DNA of 13,135 nucleotides from Phoronis pallida (lineage: Eukaryota; Phoronida; Phoronidae). Position 1 is the stretch's first letter. Each line of letters starts with the position of its first letter. The notes under the pieces were generated by a model. It saw only the letters and a program-made list of their open reading frames with translations. It ran no database searches and was not told where the DNA came from. The stretch spans positions 1 to 13,135 of the forward strand of contig JAOXYC010176581.1 in assembly GCA_028565715.1 (NCBI GenBank), written 5' to 3'. A program made the position numbers and the translations under genes. Positions 1-9,300 of this stretch are shown one piece after another.

Positions 1-171
1 TCTTGGTTTTTATGGCAGTACGAGATGAACACGTCATAATGAGTGTCTAAAGCAGCAACCTGCTTTTTACCCATATCCCCAGTTTCATCAGCAATAGACA
101 TAACTTGTTCAATGAAGACCTTGCACCCCAGGAACAGAGGTTCCATTGTTTTCTCCGGAGTTGTCTGTATT
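1..171 (-). CDS. Minus gene exon 7 (partial): linker and start of TIR domain 2
   Basis: At least 171 bases, entered after GTTTTGCAG (phase 2) and open to the window edge. It encodes a linker of about 40 residues (IQTTPEKTMEPLFLGCK and so on) and then DTHYDVFISYCHKNQ, a clear TIR box 1. Since TIR domain 1 is already complete, this is a second, tandem TIR domain. The rest lies outside the window. Confidence 0.85.
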
Positions 172-3100
172 CTGCAAAACGGCAAAAGGTTTTTAAAGTC
201 GTACTGAACTGAACTATTTTTTGCAGTAGTTTGTTTGAAACTATACCATTCAAATATGTGGTAAACTATTTATCAGAAAGAATTAAGGGCTGTTCCAGAA
301 AAATGGTATCCTGGGGGGGGGGCAGTTTAAATTTAGCCTTATGGGTGCAAAGTTAATTAATATGGGTAGGTATAAATTTAATAAAAATACATGGTTGGTT
401 GTCCTAAACTACGTAAAGTGTCTTCCATCTAAGGATACGTTTTTGATGGAATAGCCCTAAGTAAGAAAGTAACATTTATTTCATTACACTCATAAAATCA
501 CAGTTTTATGTGAAAAAAAATCCAAACTCCTTTAAGAACTTATTAAGTTTGGAACTGTTTGGAATTTTTTTTCAAAACCTTGCAAAAGGCTTGCAGGATT
601 CTGAACAAAATTTCAAACTCGTTCCGATCTCATCAGTGATTATTCATATAACTCTGTGAAGAATTCTATTTTTTCATGACTATGATTTACCTGACATCAA
701 TATATTGCACCATACACATGTAAGTTGGTAATGCAGGAATTGTTTCAACATAAAAAGGGGCCAACATCTCCCGTTTTGTTTTGCGATCACAACACAATGC
801 GATGTTGAACTGCTCTAAACACTCCTCAGACTGCAGGTAAGCGGGGCTTAAAATTGCAACAACTCTGTAAAATAAATAAAGTTGATGGAATGGTATATTA
901 TATAAAAGATGCAATAAGAGTCACATGGTTAGAGGCATTGTTGTGTTTTAACTGCTGTATCAGTTATTTATTGGACTTTAAAAGATTATAATATAATCAA
1001 CTTCAACCTTTCAGGTGCAATTTATTTCTGTAAGGGGCGATTTGAGAGCTTTTTATCAGAATTAAAGTCAAACTTTCTCTCAAGAGAAGGTTAAAATCGG
1101 ACTCAAAAGCTCTCAAATAGCCCATTTGTAGATTTTTTTTAATTCTTTTACTCAGATGCAAGTAAGTTATGTTCAACAAGGGACTCATACACAACATTTC
1201 TAGTTGATTTGCGATTTGAAGCCAGATTGGGACCAACAAGGAGACAGTATCTTTAAGATTTATCTGAAGGGGACTATAGTGCAATGAAATAAAAACAACT
1301 GTTTTAAGCGATGTGTTTCAACATACCTCTGTGAATACAAAAGTGGAAACGGAATACATCCGGTAAATGAGTGAGGTCACCTATATTATTAACTAATTAT
1401 CATAATGAATATAGTTTCTGTTTTGTTTCATTTATTCACTATAACCAATTCAACTTAGTATAAACTTACTTGACACAAGTGATCATAATGTCATAAATAG
1501 CATCTTGAAAGTCCACACTTTCGTCAATATTCTGATGCTTGGCAAATATCTTCAGATCTTTTTTCTCCGTTTTCAGCAAGTTTTCTATCTCCTCCACTTT
1601 CGATTGGTCTTGTTGACAAAATGATAAGTAAACATCGTACTTAATAGTGGGTTCCTAGAAACACAGGCAAAATATTAATAGTGTTTGAGATCTTTTTCAA
1701 ATGAGATGAAAAGAGTTTGCAATTATTCATTAGCTAATAATAAGCTCATTGAAATTAGTAACTACATAATTTGAATTAATTTATAGAATATTATTCAGTA
1801 AATGGGTTTTCATAACTTCCACCAAGTAAAAGAAGTTTACCACAGCAATAATGGATGAATGCCCATAGACGATAATGATCAAATAATTAGCATTGACAAT
1901 CAATTAGATGAAAAAATCTTTAATTGATCATCATATCCCAGTAAATGCTCAAGGCAAACAATTTGAAGAAAAACAAAACTCGAGCTGTGTTACATGACAA
2001 ATGTTTTTAAAACTGTTTTTAAAATCAGGCTGTCACTATTATGGGCAAGATGATGATTTAAGAATTAAAATATAATAATTTAACTGAAAACTGAAACTAA
2101 AACATACTGCTAATTGGGCTTTACGTGATTCCCACTTGGATTTGAGATCATTGAATGTTTTCAACAAGTTTTTGTCTCCTCTATAGATCACGACTTTCAG
2201 ACTCGTTAACGGCAATCCATGTCTCATCCAATTAGCTGCAGCATTAACCATCGCTGTTAACATAACTGGTGCTGAGTAACCCTGAAATTTATGACATCAA
2301 AAAAGTGTATTTAAATCACCTATCATTGATGACCTTGGCGGATACTGCAGAGAAAGAGCTCAGGATTCAACTGGGGTTCGTATTTTAATTTTCGAACTAA
2401 TTTGTAAATCTTGATCCATCCAGGGAGTTACACTTTGATAAGTGAGCCTCATTCTGATGAAATGTCACATCATCCCATCAAAGAGGTCAAGATGGCTTCA
2501 AAGTACTAGAAGTTTTTACAAATTAGTAACTTGACATTCCAGTTGAATAGATTTATAATGTAACAACATTTTTGTTAATAATAATTCCCTAAAGATTAGT
2601 TTAAAACTCTCATAGGACTTACCACTGTTTCAATCAATGAACATCAGATGGCAATGTAAATCTCATTATCTATTACTTAGTACTCTATTTGGTTTCCAAG
2701 CAGTCCCAAAGTCTACAAGTTGTGGCGATAAAGCCAAATTTATCAGGACAATGTGTTAAAAATTCTATCCACATGCTCTTTGACTTTGGATAATAAACAA
2801 AATAAGGGTCAAAACATCTCTAAATGTGACAACTTTATTTAATTATTTTTGAAACCAATTGTAGTTTCTAAAACACCCACCTGATCCCCAGCTGCCAGAA
2901 GAGGGGTAATGACTGTACTTTCTTTATTATTAAATGCTGGGAACATGGCTCTGAACACTTCCCCCACCAGACGTGAAGGATGAGACCCGTGATGTCTCAG
3001 AGAACGCTCAAAACACAACAAACGCCTTAAAGAAATCATAATTAAGTGTTAAATTGCAATGAGTATGAAAAGCCATCGTAAATTTTTAAAGATTGGTCCA

Positions 3101-5206
3101 AATCCAGCATCAAAACACTAGAAACTAGAAAGTTTGTGTACAGGTCCCTTGTTGAACATAACTCACTTGCATCTTCAAACAAATCTATAAAGGGGTGATT
3201 TGAGAGTTTTGTGTCCATAAAAACATAGTCTTAGACCAAGTCTTGACTTTTGTCATATACAAAGCTCTCAAATCACTCCTTTCAGGTGTTTTTGAAGTTA
3301 TATTCAACAAAGGACTTGTACACAAAATCTCTAGTTAATTTGTGTTGAGTCGCTGAAATTTGTCCAATGCAGAGAGCGTATCTTCAAAAGTTTAAAAATT
3401 TTCAGTCCTATAATTATATCATTACCGATGATCTAGAGTTTGTTTACACAGTGCCAAACAAAGATGGATTAAGGTAAATTATGAATGTCATCACTAACAC
3501 AATCATTTGAACCAATTTACGTATCTTCGTACATCTGATCAAACACATGCTTTGGAAAGGACACATTTTTATTACCGATTTTTTTTTTCAATTTTCAATC
3601 TTCCACATATAACAGGGTACTTAATTATTATTTTTTACTCTTAGTCTTAGAGAGTTTTACAACCTTCACATGGTAATTTAGTTATTTGAGTTAATTAGTA
3701 ACAGCAGTTTTCCATTTTTAAAATTACATTTGTTAAGAAAGTTTCATGATAAAGACTCTAGATAAGACAGAACCTGTAGGGAATGCTTGCTGGTAATTGC
3801 TTTGACCACCAACAACAGAAATTGCTCCTCAGGTCTTCCTGTTTATCTCTAGCTAGATCCCTGACACTCAAACCAAGACTGTATTTCAAGGCTCCAATCA
3901 CTGATGTCCTGGTAGCTGAATAGTCACCTGAAATGAAAATGTAAGCATGAAAACAAAATCCAATACAGTCCGAACCTCAAACAATGGTTACAATTAATGT
4001 AGGCCTACATGTTGGACAACAGTGTGATACACATACATTACCCTGATTCTCACCGTTATCTATGATCTAAGAATAACAAGTCCATCTTGACCAAGGCAGC
4101 AATAAAGTAATTAACCTGAAACCTGCCTATTGTAAACAGTTATATGTAAACATCCCGCTAACCAGTTCTAACAATGGCACGGTAATCTCAGCGTTATTAC
4201 GCGATAGCTATCAGGTAATTGATTCGTTTCTGGCCTTTGATCGGGTCGGTTCTACGAGGGGTCCTACCGGCGTCCGTTTTTAAGCATTTGGACAACTGGC
4301 CAGTTTCGACACGGAACCCAGCATGTATACTTAAAGGTGTACATCGCTACTTACGAATGTGAAATTATCAACTATTGAATGAGGTCAGTTACGTGGAAAT
4401 TTTGTGACACATTGCATCCTTACATTCACCTGAACGAATAACTAGCTTCGCTTCTTCCGGAAATCTCTATATTAGGCGGCCTATGCGACTTGATGAAATA
4501 TCTTGGAGGGAGACTAGATAACTGAGATCAACTGTAACGTATTAGCTTTGTGTTATCGATAAAGAATGAAGGTAGTAACACATTTAGGCAACGAAAAATG
4601 ATCAAACTATGTTAAAGAAATGGATGAAAACGCTGTATTTCAATAATTCATAATTCGACATTCCTAAGTAACGATGTACACCTTTAATAATAATTTAATT
4701 TATTTAGATTATAGTGCAAAAATAATTGCACTTAACAACGAGTTAGGAATTGAATCGTTAAAAATTTAAAAACAGTAAGTTTAAAATGAATGACTGCTGA
4801 AGTCGCAAGTTAAAATTCGTTAATTAAAAAGACTATGTACATTGTAAAATATTAACATTAATCAAAACACAATCTAACAAGTTCTGTCTTTAGACATCTC
4901 TTAAAATTATAATGTTCATTGGTATATCATGAAGACTAGTAGTGGTACTTAGCTGTATAAACATTAAAAATAGTCTTTGTTAAATTATAAAATAGTGAAG
5001 TTATATCTTTTCGGTTTTGGAGTCAATCATGTCTTGTCACCATATCCTAGCAACCATTAACATATACCTGGGAATGCAGACACCATGATAACATCCACTT
5101 TTTGGTCCAGGGGGAGTTTTGTAATGTCTCCAAACAGTAACTGAATTTCCCGATCACCCTCGGTTGTGTGTACAACCATGCTGGAGACAGTTTCCAGGTC
5201 TCCCAT
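1..5206 (-). CDS. Macro-like/TIR/TIR protein gene, seven exons, 3' end beyond window
   Basis: Joining 5206-5068, 3927-3774, 3025-2881, 2281-2108, 1654-1470, 864-691 and 171-1 gives one open frame of 380 residues with GT-AG borders throughout. Residues 17-195 resemble a macro domain: strand VDVIMVSAFPGDY at 37-49, a Cys/Trp motif NFCCWWSK at 82-89, and a glycine loop TPLLAAGDQGY at 138-148. Residues 210-324 form a TIR domain (YDVYLSF at 210, ILSPAYLQSEEC at 270). A second TIR domain starts at about 369 (YDVFISYC). No signal peptide or membrane segment is visible, so a cytosolic protein is likely. The ATG at 5206 is chosen because an in-frame TAA lies at 5218-5216 and its paralogue starts at the same residue. 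A function in NAD+/ADP-ribose-linked immune signalling is inferred from the families, not shown. Further 3' exons are missing. Confidence 0.88.
172..690 (-). other. Intron 6 of minus gene
   Basis: 519-base GT-AG intron between the two TIR-coding blocks. It contains the 173-bp foldback element at 286-458. The rest is AT-rich with no coding signal that I can support. Confidence 0.8.
286..458. mobile_element. Foldback MITE, 173 bp, AGGGCT ends
   Basis: The left end AGGGCTGTTCCAGAAAAATG and the reverse complement of the right end (AGGGCTATTCCATCAAAAAC) match at about 17 of 20 bases. The pairing continues into GTATCCT. The interior has no coding capacity, as expected of a non-autonomous DNA transposon. 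It contains a run of ten G at 313-322. No unambiguous target duplication is visible. Confidence 0.65.
691..864 (-). CDS. Minus gene exon 6: second half of TIR domain 1
   Basis: 174 bases (phase 2 in and out), entered after TTTTACAG and left at GATGTCAG then GTAAAT. It encodes VVAILSPAYLQSEECLEQF, then a helix, then REMLAPFYVETIP and YIDVR. The region resembles the corresponding MyD88-type TIR segment (a hydrophobic strand, S-YL-S-EC, then a strand ending near a proline-containing turn). At Cys281+3, where NADase TIRs carry the catalytic Glu, residue 284 is Gln; Glu283 is next to it. Confidence 0.9.
865..1469 (-). other. Intron 5 of minus gene
   Basis: 605-base GT-AG intron that splits TIR domain 1. 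It contains the truncated foldback element at 978-1256. Outside it I see only AT-rich unique sequence. Confidence 0.8.
978..1256. mobile_element. Foldback MITE family A, copy 1 (left arm reduced)
   Basis: It carries the family core GGGCGATTTGAGAGC paired with GCTCTCAAATAGCCC and the full right arm CCAGATTGGGACCAACAAGG through GAGACAGTATCTTTAA. The left arm is mostly missing: upstream of about 1030 there is only a weak TTAAAAGAT at 978. Similar to 3086-3385 and 7132-7490. The apparent minus-strand reading frame across 1003-1284 is noise within this element. Confidence 0.7.
1470..1654 (-). CDS. Minus gene exon 5: first half of TIR domain 1
   Basis: 185 bases (phase 0 in, phase 2 out), entered after GTTTCTAG and left at GTCAA then GTAAGT. 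It encodes KYDVYLSFCQQDQSKVEEI, the TIR box 1 strand and first helix, then LKIFAKHQNIDESVDFQDAI, the second strand and BB-loop region, then the following helix IYDIMITC. No long start-to-stop frame marks this exon. It was found from the splice sites and the TIR motif. Confidence 0.9.
1655..2107 (-). other. Intron 4 of minus gene
   Basis: 453-base GT-AG intron that separates the macro-like exons from the TIR exons, in phase 0. AT-rich; I see no element in it. Confidence 0.8.
2108..2281 (-). CDS. Minus gene exon 4: end of macro-like domain
   Basis: 174 bases (58 codons, phase 0 at both ends), entered after ATTTCAG and left at TTAGCA then GTATGT. It begins GYSAPVMLTAMVNAAANW, so the glycine that completes the GDQG loop is the first residue of this exon. 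It continues RHGLPLTSLKVVIY, a final helix-strand pair, then a charged helix that leads towards the TIR domain. Confidence 0.9.
2282..2880 (-). other. Intron 3 of minus gene
   Basis: 599-base GT-AG intron. The only structure noted is a perfect 12-bp inverted repeat, CTAATTTGTAAA at 2397-2408 against 2515-2526, which may bound a short degraded foldback element. Confidence 0.75.
2881..3025 (-). CDS. Minus gene exon 3: macro-like domain, glycine loop
   Basis: 145 bases, entered after TTTAAG, left at GATCAG then GTGGGT (phase 2 in, phase 0 out). It encodes RLLCFE, a variable stretch, LVGEVFRAMFPAFNNKEST and VITPLLAAGDQ. The last part corresponds to the phosphate-binding glycine-rich loop near the C-terminal end of macro domains. 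It is one codon longer than its plus-strand partner, in the variable stretch after RLLCFE. Confidence 0.9.
3026..3773 (-). other. Intron 2 of minus gene
   Basis: 748-base GT-AG intron with family A foldback copy 2 at 3086-3385, close to the acceptor. The remainder is AT-rich with T runs and no coding signal. Confidence 0.8.
3086..3385. mobile_element. Foldback MITE family A, copy 2
   Basis: About 300 bp. Left end TTAAAGATTGGTCCAAATCC lacks the ACCGTCTCC block seen in copy 3. The core GGGGTGATTTGAGAG pairs with CTCTCAAATCACTCC. The arms hold the inverted pair TTGTGTACAGGTCC and GGACTTGTACACAA. The right end is AGCGTATCTTCA, so the terminal TTAA has decayed to TTCA. Confidence 0.75.
3774..3927 (-). 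CDS. Minus gene exon 2: macro-like core with CCWW motif
   Basis: 154 bases, entered after TTTCAG and left at TACAG then GTTCTG (phase 1 in, phase 2 out). It encodes GDYSATRTSVIGALKYSL, then SVRDLARDKQEDL, then NFCCWWSKQLP. It is too short to stand out in a start-to-stop scan. It was found by its match to the plus-strand exon at 8684-8837, which has exactly the same length and phases. Confidence 0.9.
3928..5067 (-). other. Intron 1 of minus gene
   Basis: 1140-base phase 1 intron. It contains the TTAA foldback element at 4331-4687 and a perfect GTAGGCCTAC palindrome near 3998-4008. The part just upstream of the element (about 4170-4320) is richer in CG dinucleotides than its surroundings. No exon-like frame was found. 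Confidence 0.8.
4331..4687. mobile_element. Foldback MITE family B with TTAA ends, 357 bp
   Basis: The left end TTAAAGGTGTACATCGCTAC and the reverse complement of the right end (TTAAAGGTGTACATCGTTAC) differ at one base in 20, and similarity continues through TTA-GAATGT. TTAA at both borders fits a TTAA target site as used by piggyBac-like transposases. No transposase frame is present, so it is non-autonomous. Confidence 0.8.
5068..5206 (-). CDS. Minus gene exon 1: start and first macro-like strands
   Basis: 139 bases: 46 codons plus one base (phase 1 donor, G then GTATAT). It encodes residues 1-46 and the first base of Gly47. It contains IQLLFGDITKLP, which fits the first strand and turn of a macro domain, and KVDVIMVSAFPG, which occupies the place of the usual VD-I-VNAAN strand. 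The overlapping longer minus-strand frame starting near 5265 is a shadow: it is out of frame with exon 2 and unlike the paralogue. Confidence 0.88.
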
Positions 5207-6211
5207 GTTGAATCTTTAATGATATGGTCAATTTTAACCGTGTAAGAGCTGTAAATATATAACACTGTGAAGTGCCATCAGGAATGTTGACATTGTACAA
5301 GTGCCCGTTTAATCGACCTCCACTTGCTAGAGAGCGGATTAAAGATATGGTTGGCGGACTGGTTCATAACGTATGTCTAATACTTGTATAGCGATTACAC
5401 CGGTCTAGCACACTTCAGGCTTACAAAAATATGTTTACACCTGCTTGATCATCATCAAAATTGCATAACCAATTAGCATTTTAACTTATATTATTGAATT
5501 TTTTGAGGAAAAAAACTGACTGAAAATGCTTCATTTTCTAAATGATTTAACAATTATGTATTTTTATTCAGTTTTACTGACTCTTCTGTGTATTTATTCA
5601 ATAAAAAAAAAAATGTTGTTGAGGACTGGAAAACATGAGATGCAATTAATAATATCACTTTAATTCATGTTAAAACACAAATAATCTTGAAAACACTGTT
5701 CAGAGCGCTTTTAAAAATCCTGGTTCTGCTTCGTTGTCAGATATATAGGCCCCATGTAGGCCTATGGTAGAAATAATCAACTTTGTTATTATGTCATTGT
5801 TATATATGTTTCAAACAGAATAAATGTGTTTTTAATCATTTATATATTTATCACCCATGGCAACGTTTTAGTCCCATCGTTGAGTCTCCATAAATCAAAT
5901 TATTGAATTTTTCAGTTTTCGTCTTCTTTATGCATCTGTCGTTAAAAGATTTGATAATTTGTTTTTTACGAAAAAATGAATTGTCCACAAGTTTTATTAA
6001 ATGTACACATACTGGATTTCTGTTTTGTCGTTTCCCGATTACACACCATACATGGTTCAATGACTTGACAGCAGGTGTCAGGACGTGATGACTCTTTTCA
6101 AAAGGAGGAGAATTTATTGGATGCGGAAATTAGTCTTTCATCACGACTTGTTGATATGTTGGGTTGCGAAATCGTCGAATCAAAACAATTTGGAGAGTGA
6201 GGTCCAGCGAG
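5207..6211. promoter_or_regulatory. Shared 5' region between the divergent genes
   Basis: About 1 kb separates the two start codons and must hold the 5' leaders and at least proximal promoters of both genes. AT-rich. It includes TATATAGG at 5742 followed by GGCCCCATGTAGGCCTATGG, and a TATATATTTAT near 5841. None of these can be assigned as a real TATA box from sequence alone. Small frames on both strands at 5851-6088 overlap each other and have no family features. Confidence 0.45.
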
Positions 6212-6350
6212 ATGGGGGTCCTACGAAAAGTGTCCTCCATGACGTTGAATACTGCGGAGGGGAAGAGAGATATTCAACTGTATTTTGGCGATATTACGAC
6301 CTTGCCCCCGGAGGAAAAAGTCGATGTTGTTATGGTGTCCGCGGGTCCAG
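6212..6350 (+). CDS. Plus gene exon 1: start and first macro-like strands
   Basis: 139 bases with a phase 1 donor (CCAG then GTAACC). It encodes IQLYFGDITTLP and KVDVVMVSAGPG. The frame is open back to a TTG at 6164, but ATG 6212 is the first ATG after the in-frame TGA at 6152 and aligns with the start of the minus-strand paralogue. A longer frame over 6085-6354 is in the wrong register. Confidence 0.87.
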
Positions 6351-9300
6351 GTAACCACACATATTTTACAGCCTAAGTATTTAACAAACAGTGTTTAACA
6401 CTGTTAAAATGGTTGTTGATGGGATTGAGTACCGTATTGTTTTATTTGTGGGTTAAGCTTATATGTGTAGAACATAATTTAATCTATTAATGGTACCAGT
6501 GTTGGCCCTGCAAATGTGAATTAAACAAAATTCTGAAATGTCATTGTGACCTTGAATTCAGGGTACAAGTCGTTCAGAGCAGTCCCTCGTATATTCCTGC
6601 TATTCAGTCAATGTGTTTTAATTGGCTATATAACCGGAAGTAAATGAGGGACCGCTCTGTACGACTTGTTGTACCGAATTCAGCCCTCTTTATCCCTATG
6701 CTCATGCAGTGCCAGTGCCTAATCTGTTGAAGTTCCCCAAAATGGTAGGGGGCCTAGGGCAGATTGTTGTTGCCCTCATATCATGTGCTAATTGTTGAAG
6801 ATGCATGCACAGAAATATGCTTTATTCCTGAACAATTTGACAATAATAAAAGTACTTTAAAAACTTTGAATTTTTATTCAACCTAATTCATGTTCTGTTA
6901 GGTAGTTGTCTCCGAAAGATATTAAGCCGTTTACTTTTACATGTAGAATTCACTGCATGGACTTGTGTGTGTGTCAGATATGCTACTTAATGATATTTGT
7001 GGGCAGTGACTTGTACGCCATACATGTGAGTAAGTAAAAAGGTGACAAATCTTTAGCCTACAGGTCTACAAATATTTTTAAATTTTGAAAGGAGTTAAAA
7101 TAAATTGAAACATTCTCAAAAAATCCGTACATTAAAGATACCGTCTCCTTGTCACTTTGGTCCCAATCTGGCATCAACATTCAAATCAACTAAAAAATTT
7201 GTGTATGAGTCCTTTGATGAACATGACTATAACTTGCATCTGAGTAAAAAAATTCAAAACAATCTGAAAGGGGTGAATTGAGAGCTTTTTATCCGAAAAA
7301 AAGTCAAACCCGGACTTAAGCAAGGGTTTGATTTGGATACAAAAAGCTCCCAAAAGTCCCTTTACAGATCTACTTTTTTACTAGATATATGCAAGTTAGT
7401 TATGTTCATCAAAGGACTCAACACAAAATTTCTCGAATTTATTAGAATTTTGACGCCAGATAGGGACCAACGAGGAGACGGTATCTTTAATTTTGTGAGA
7501 TCTAATCAGAACAGAAAATGCTTCTTTTAAGCAAAGTTTTTTAAAATACTACAAGAGTCAGTTTTATTTTAGCCACTTTTCAATCTATTTTGTTACCCCC
7601 AAAAAATGGATTGTTTTTATTGCATCTAACAGAAGTGTTGTCAACCTTTACCCAGCTTTGATCAGTTTTTAAGAAAAGTTTGAAAGGTATCTTTAAAAAA
7701 CGTGTTTATTTCCATTTTGTATCACTAGGTACTCGTAATAAGATATGTTTGTGTGAGAAAAATCAATTCTTGTTTTTTTGTTAGGACTGTTTACAAATCT
7801 CTTAAGATAGTGGAATTCTCTGCAGGCCATTATTGGTTTGTGAGATGATTCATAAACCGCACTTTCTAATAACACTTTCTAACCTTTTTAGGCATTGTAA
7901 AACTGTGGTAGAGATTAATCAATGTAAAAGACTGTGTAGAATAACGATCAATAACAGAGAACTTTCAGCTGGTGCTTCTAAATGTTCCTAGTGCTTATCA
8001 AAAAACATGTATATGTATGTCAGTCTATGAGATCAATGCCTCTGTTGCCTAAGTCAATGTGTATTCTGTCTATATCAATCATTTTGCACTAATGCTATGC
8101 AAAATATGTGAATTGAATCAATATAAGTATATCATTTGTCTTTGAATGAACTTTATCGTAAAGAGCAAATTTTAAATCTATCAGGGAAAAATTTCCATAG
8201 CTGGGTAATAATTATCATTACATTATCATATATGCACAATCCTAATGAGCATTTTATATGACATATTATGATATATTATTTTGATTCCGTAAAAAACAAT
8301 AAGTTCATTCAAAGTCAAAAATCGTTGATGGCTCCGCGTGCCATGCCCATATCGATATGATGCCCTGCGTTTTTAATTATGACCTGCAGGCACCATGCAA
8401 ATTCAGTCACATTTAGGGCACTTTCCTAGACTCACTTGAGTAAGGTACCCATTTATATACACCTAGGTGGGGAGAGACAAGTTGGGTGAAGTGTAGTCTC
8501 TCCCACAGCCTGATTGATACAGTCCCGAGACCCGAGTCGAAGGGGCTGGAGTTCAGTCTAGGTGAAGTGCAGCTTCAAAGCTTTTTAGTGTCATCCAAAA
8601 GCTGGACAACAGTAGGTTATCCATTTGAAAAACTTTGTTGTTTTTGGAAAAATAATCTTAACATTATTTTTAATTTCCTACAGGTGATTATGCAGCCTCA
8701 CCGACCACAGTTATTGGGGCACTGAAACGTAAACTGAACATTAGCGTTAAAGATCTAGCACGTCACAAGGAAGAGAATCTTGTCAAGAATTTCTGTTGTT
8801 GGTGGTCAAAACCTCTACCATGTCATCTACCTTATAGGTAATTCTTTTTTCGTTTTTCACTTAATTAAAAAATAGAAATATTTAAAATAATGAACTTTTT
8901 TGTAAAGAAATATGTTAGAATAACGCTGTATTTGTGTAAAACTTCATTTGCTTTGAGGTATGTTGATAGATCAATGTCTTTTAGACATTGATCTATTAAA
9001 AGCAGTAGCCCATCAAATATCCTTTATATCATTACAGCATCATTTTCATAAATTTTCTATGAACAATATATTCATTATCTTATTTCAAAATCTACAACAA
9101 CCTTTTGCCTTTTTATCAAAATAAATTGTGTGCGACTGCTGTTGGTTCATGTTATAATTTGTACTGAAAAATGATCAGGCTAAAAACCACATCCATTTCA
9201 GTACCCAGTTATTGGAAGCTAAAGCAGGATACCCATTTGATACTGAAATCGTCAAAATATAGACCAACTTCAAAACATTCAACCCAAAATAGCCAAATCA

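Larger units (their letters stand above)
6351..8683 (+). other. Intron 1 of plus gene
   Basis: 2333-base phase 1 intron, about twice the length of the matching minus-gene intron. It holds a near-palindrome AACAGTGTTTAACACTGTT near 6387, the small foldback at 6554-6682, family A copy 3 at 7132-7490 and a minus-strand SINE fragment at about 8399-8495. From 7500 to 8390 I see only AT-rich unique sequence. Confidence 0.8.

Noticed and set aside
1003-1284. 93-residue minus-strand frame
   Set aside because: It lies across family A foldback copy 1; the repeat explains it.
5047-5265. 72-residue minus-strand frame over exon 1
   Set aside because: It is in a different register from the spliced frame, has no family motifs, and does not match the plus-strand paralogue.
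5851-6088. Overlapping small frames on both strands in the intergenic region
   Set aside because: Short, mutually overlapping, no splice context or recognisable motif; expected by chance in AT-rich DNA.
6164-6211. TTG at 6164 as start of the plus gene
   Set aside because: A non-ATG start is not expected here, and ATG 6212 aligns with the paralogue's first Met.
6085-6354. 89-residue plus-strand frame over exon 1
   Set aside because: Wrong register relative to the donor at 6350 and to the conserved macro-like sequence.
7333-7530. 65-residue plus-strand frame
   Set aside because: It runs through the right arm of family A foldback copy 3.
8486-8725. 79-residue plus-strand frame reaching exon 2
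   Set aside because: It crosses the SINE fragment and the acceptor in a different register from the true exon.
8966-8996. microRNA precursor
   Set aside because: The stem is only about 14-17 pairs, short of a typical animal precursor.
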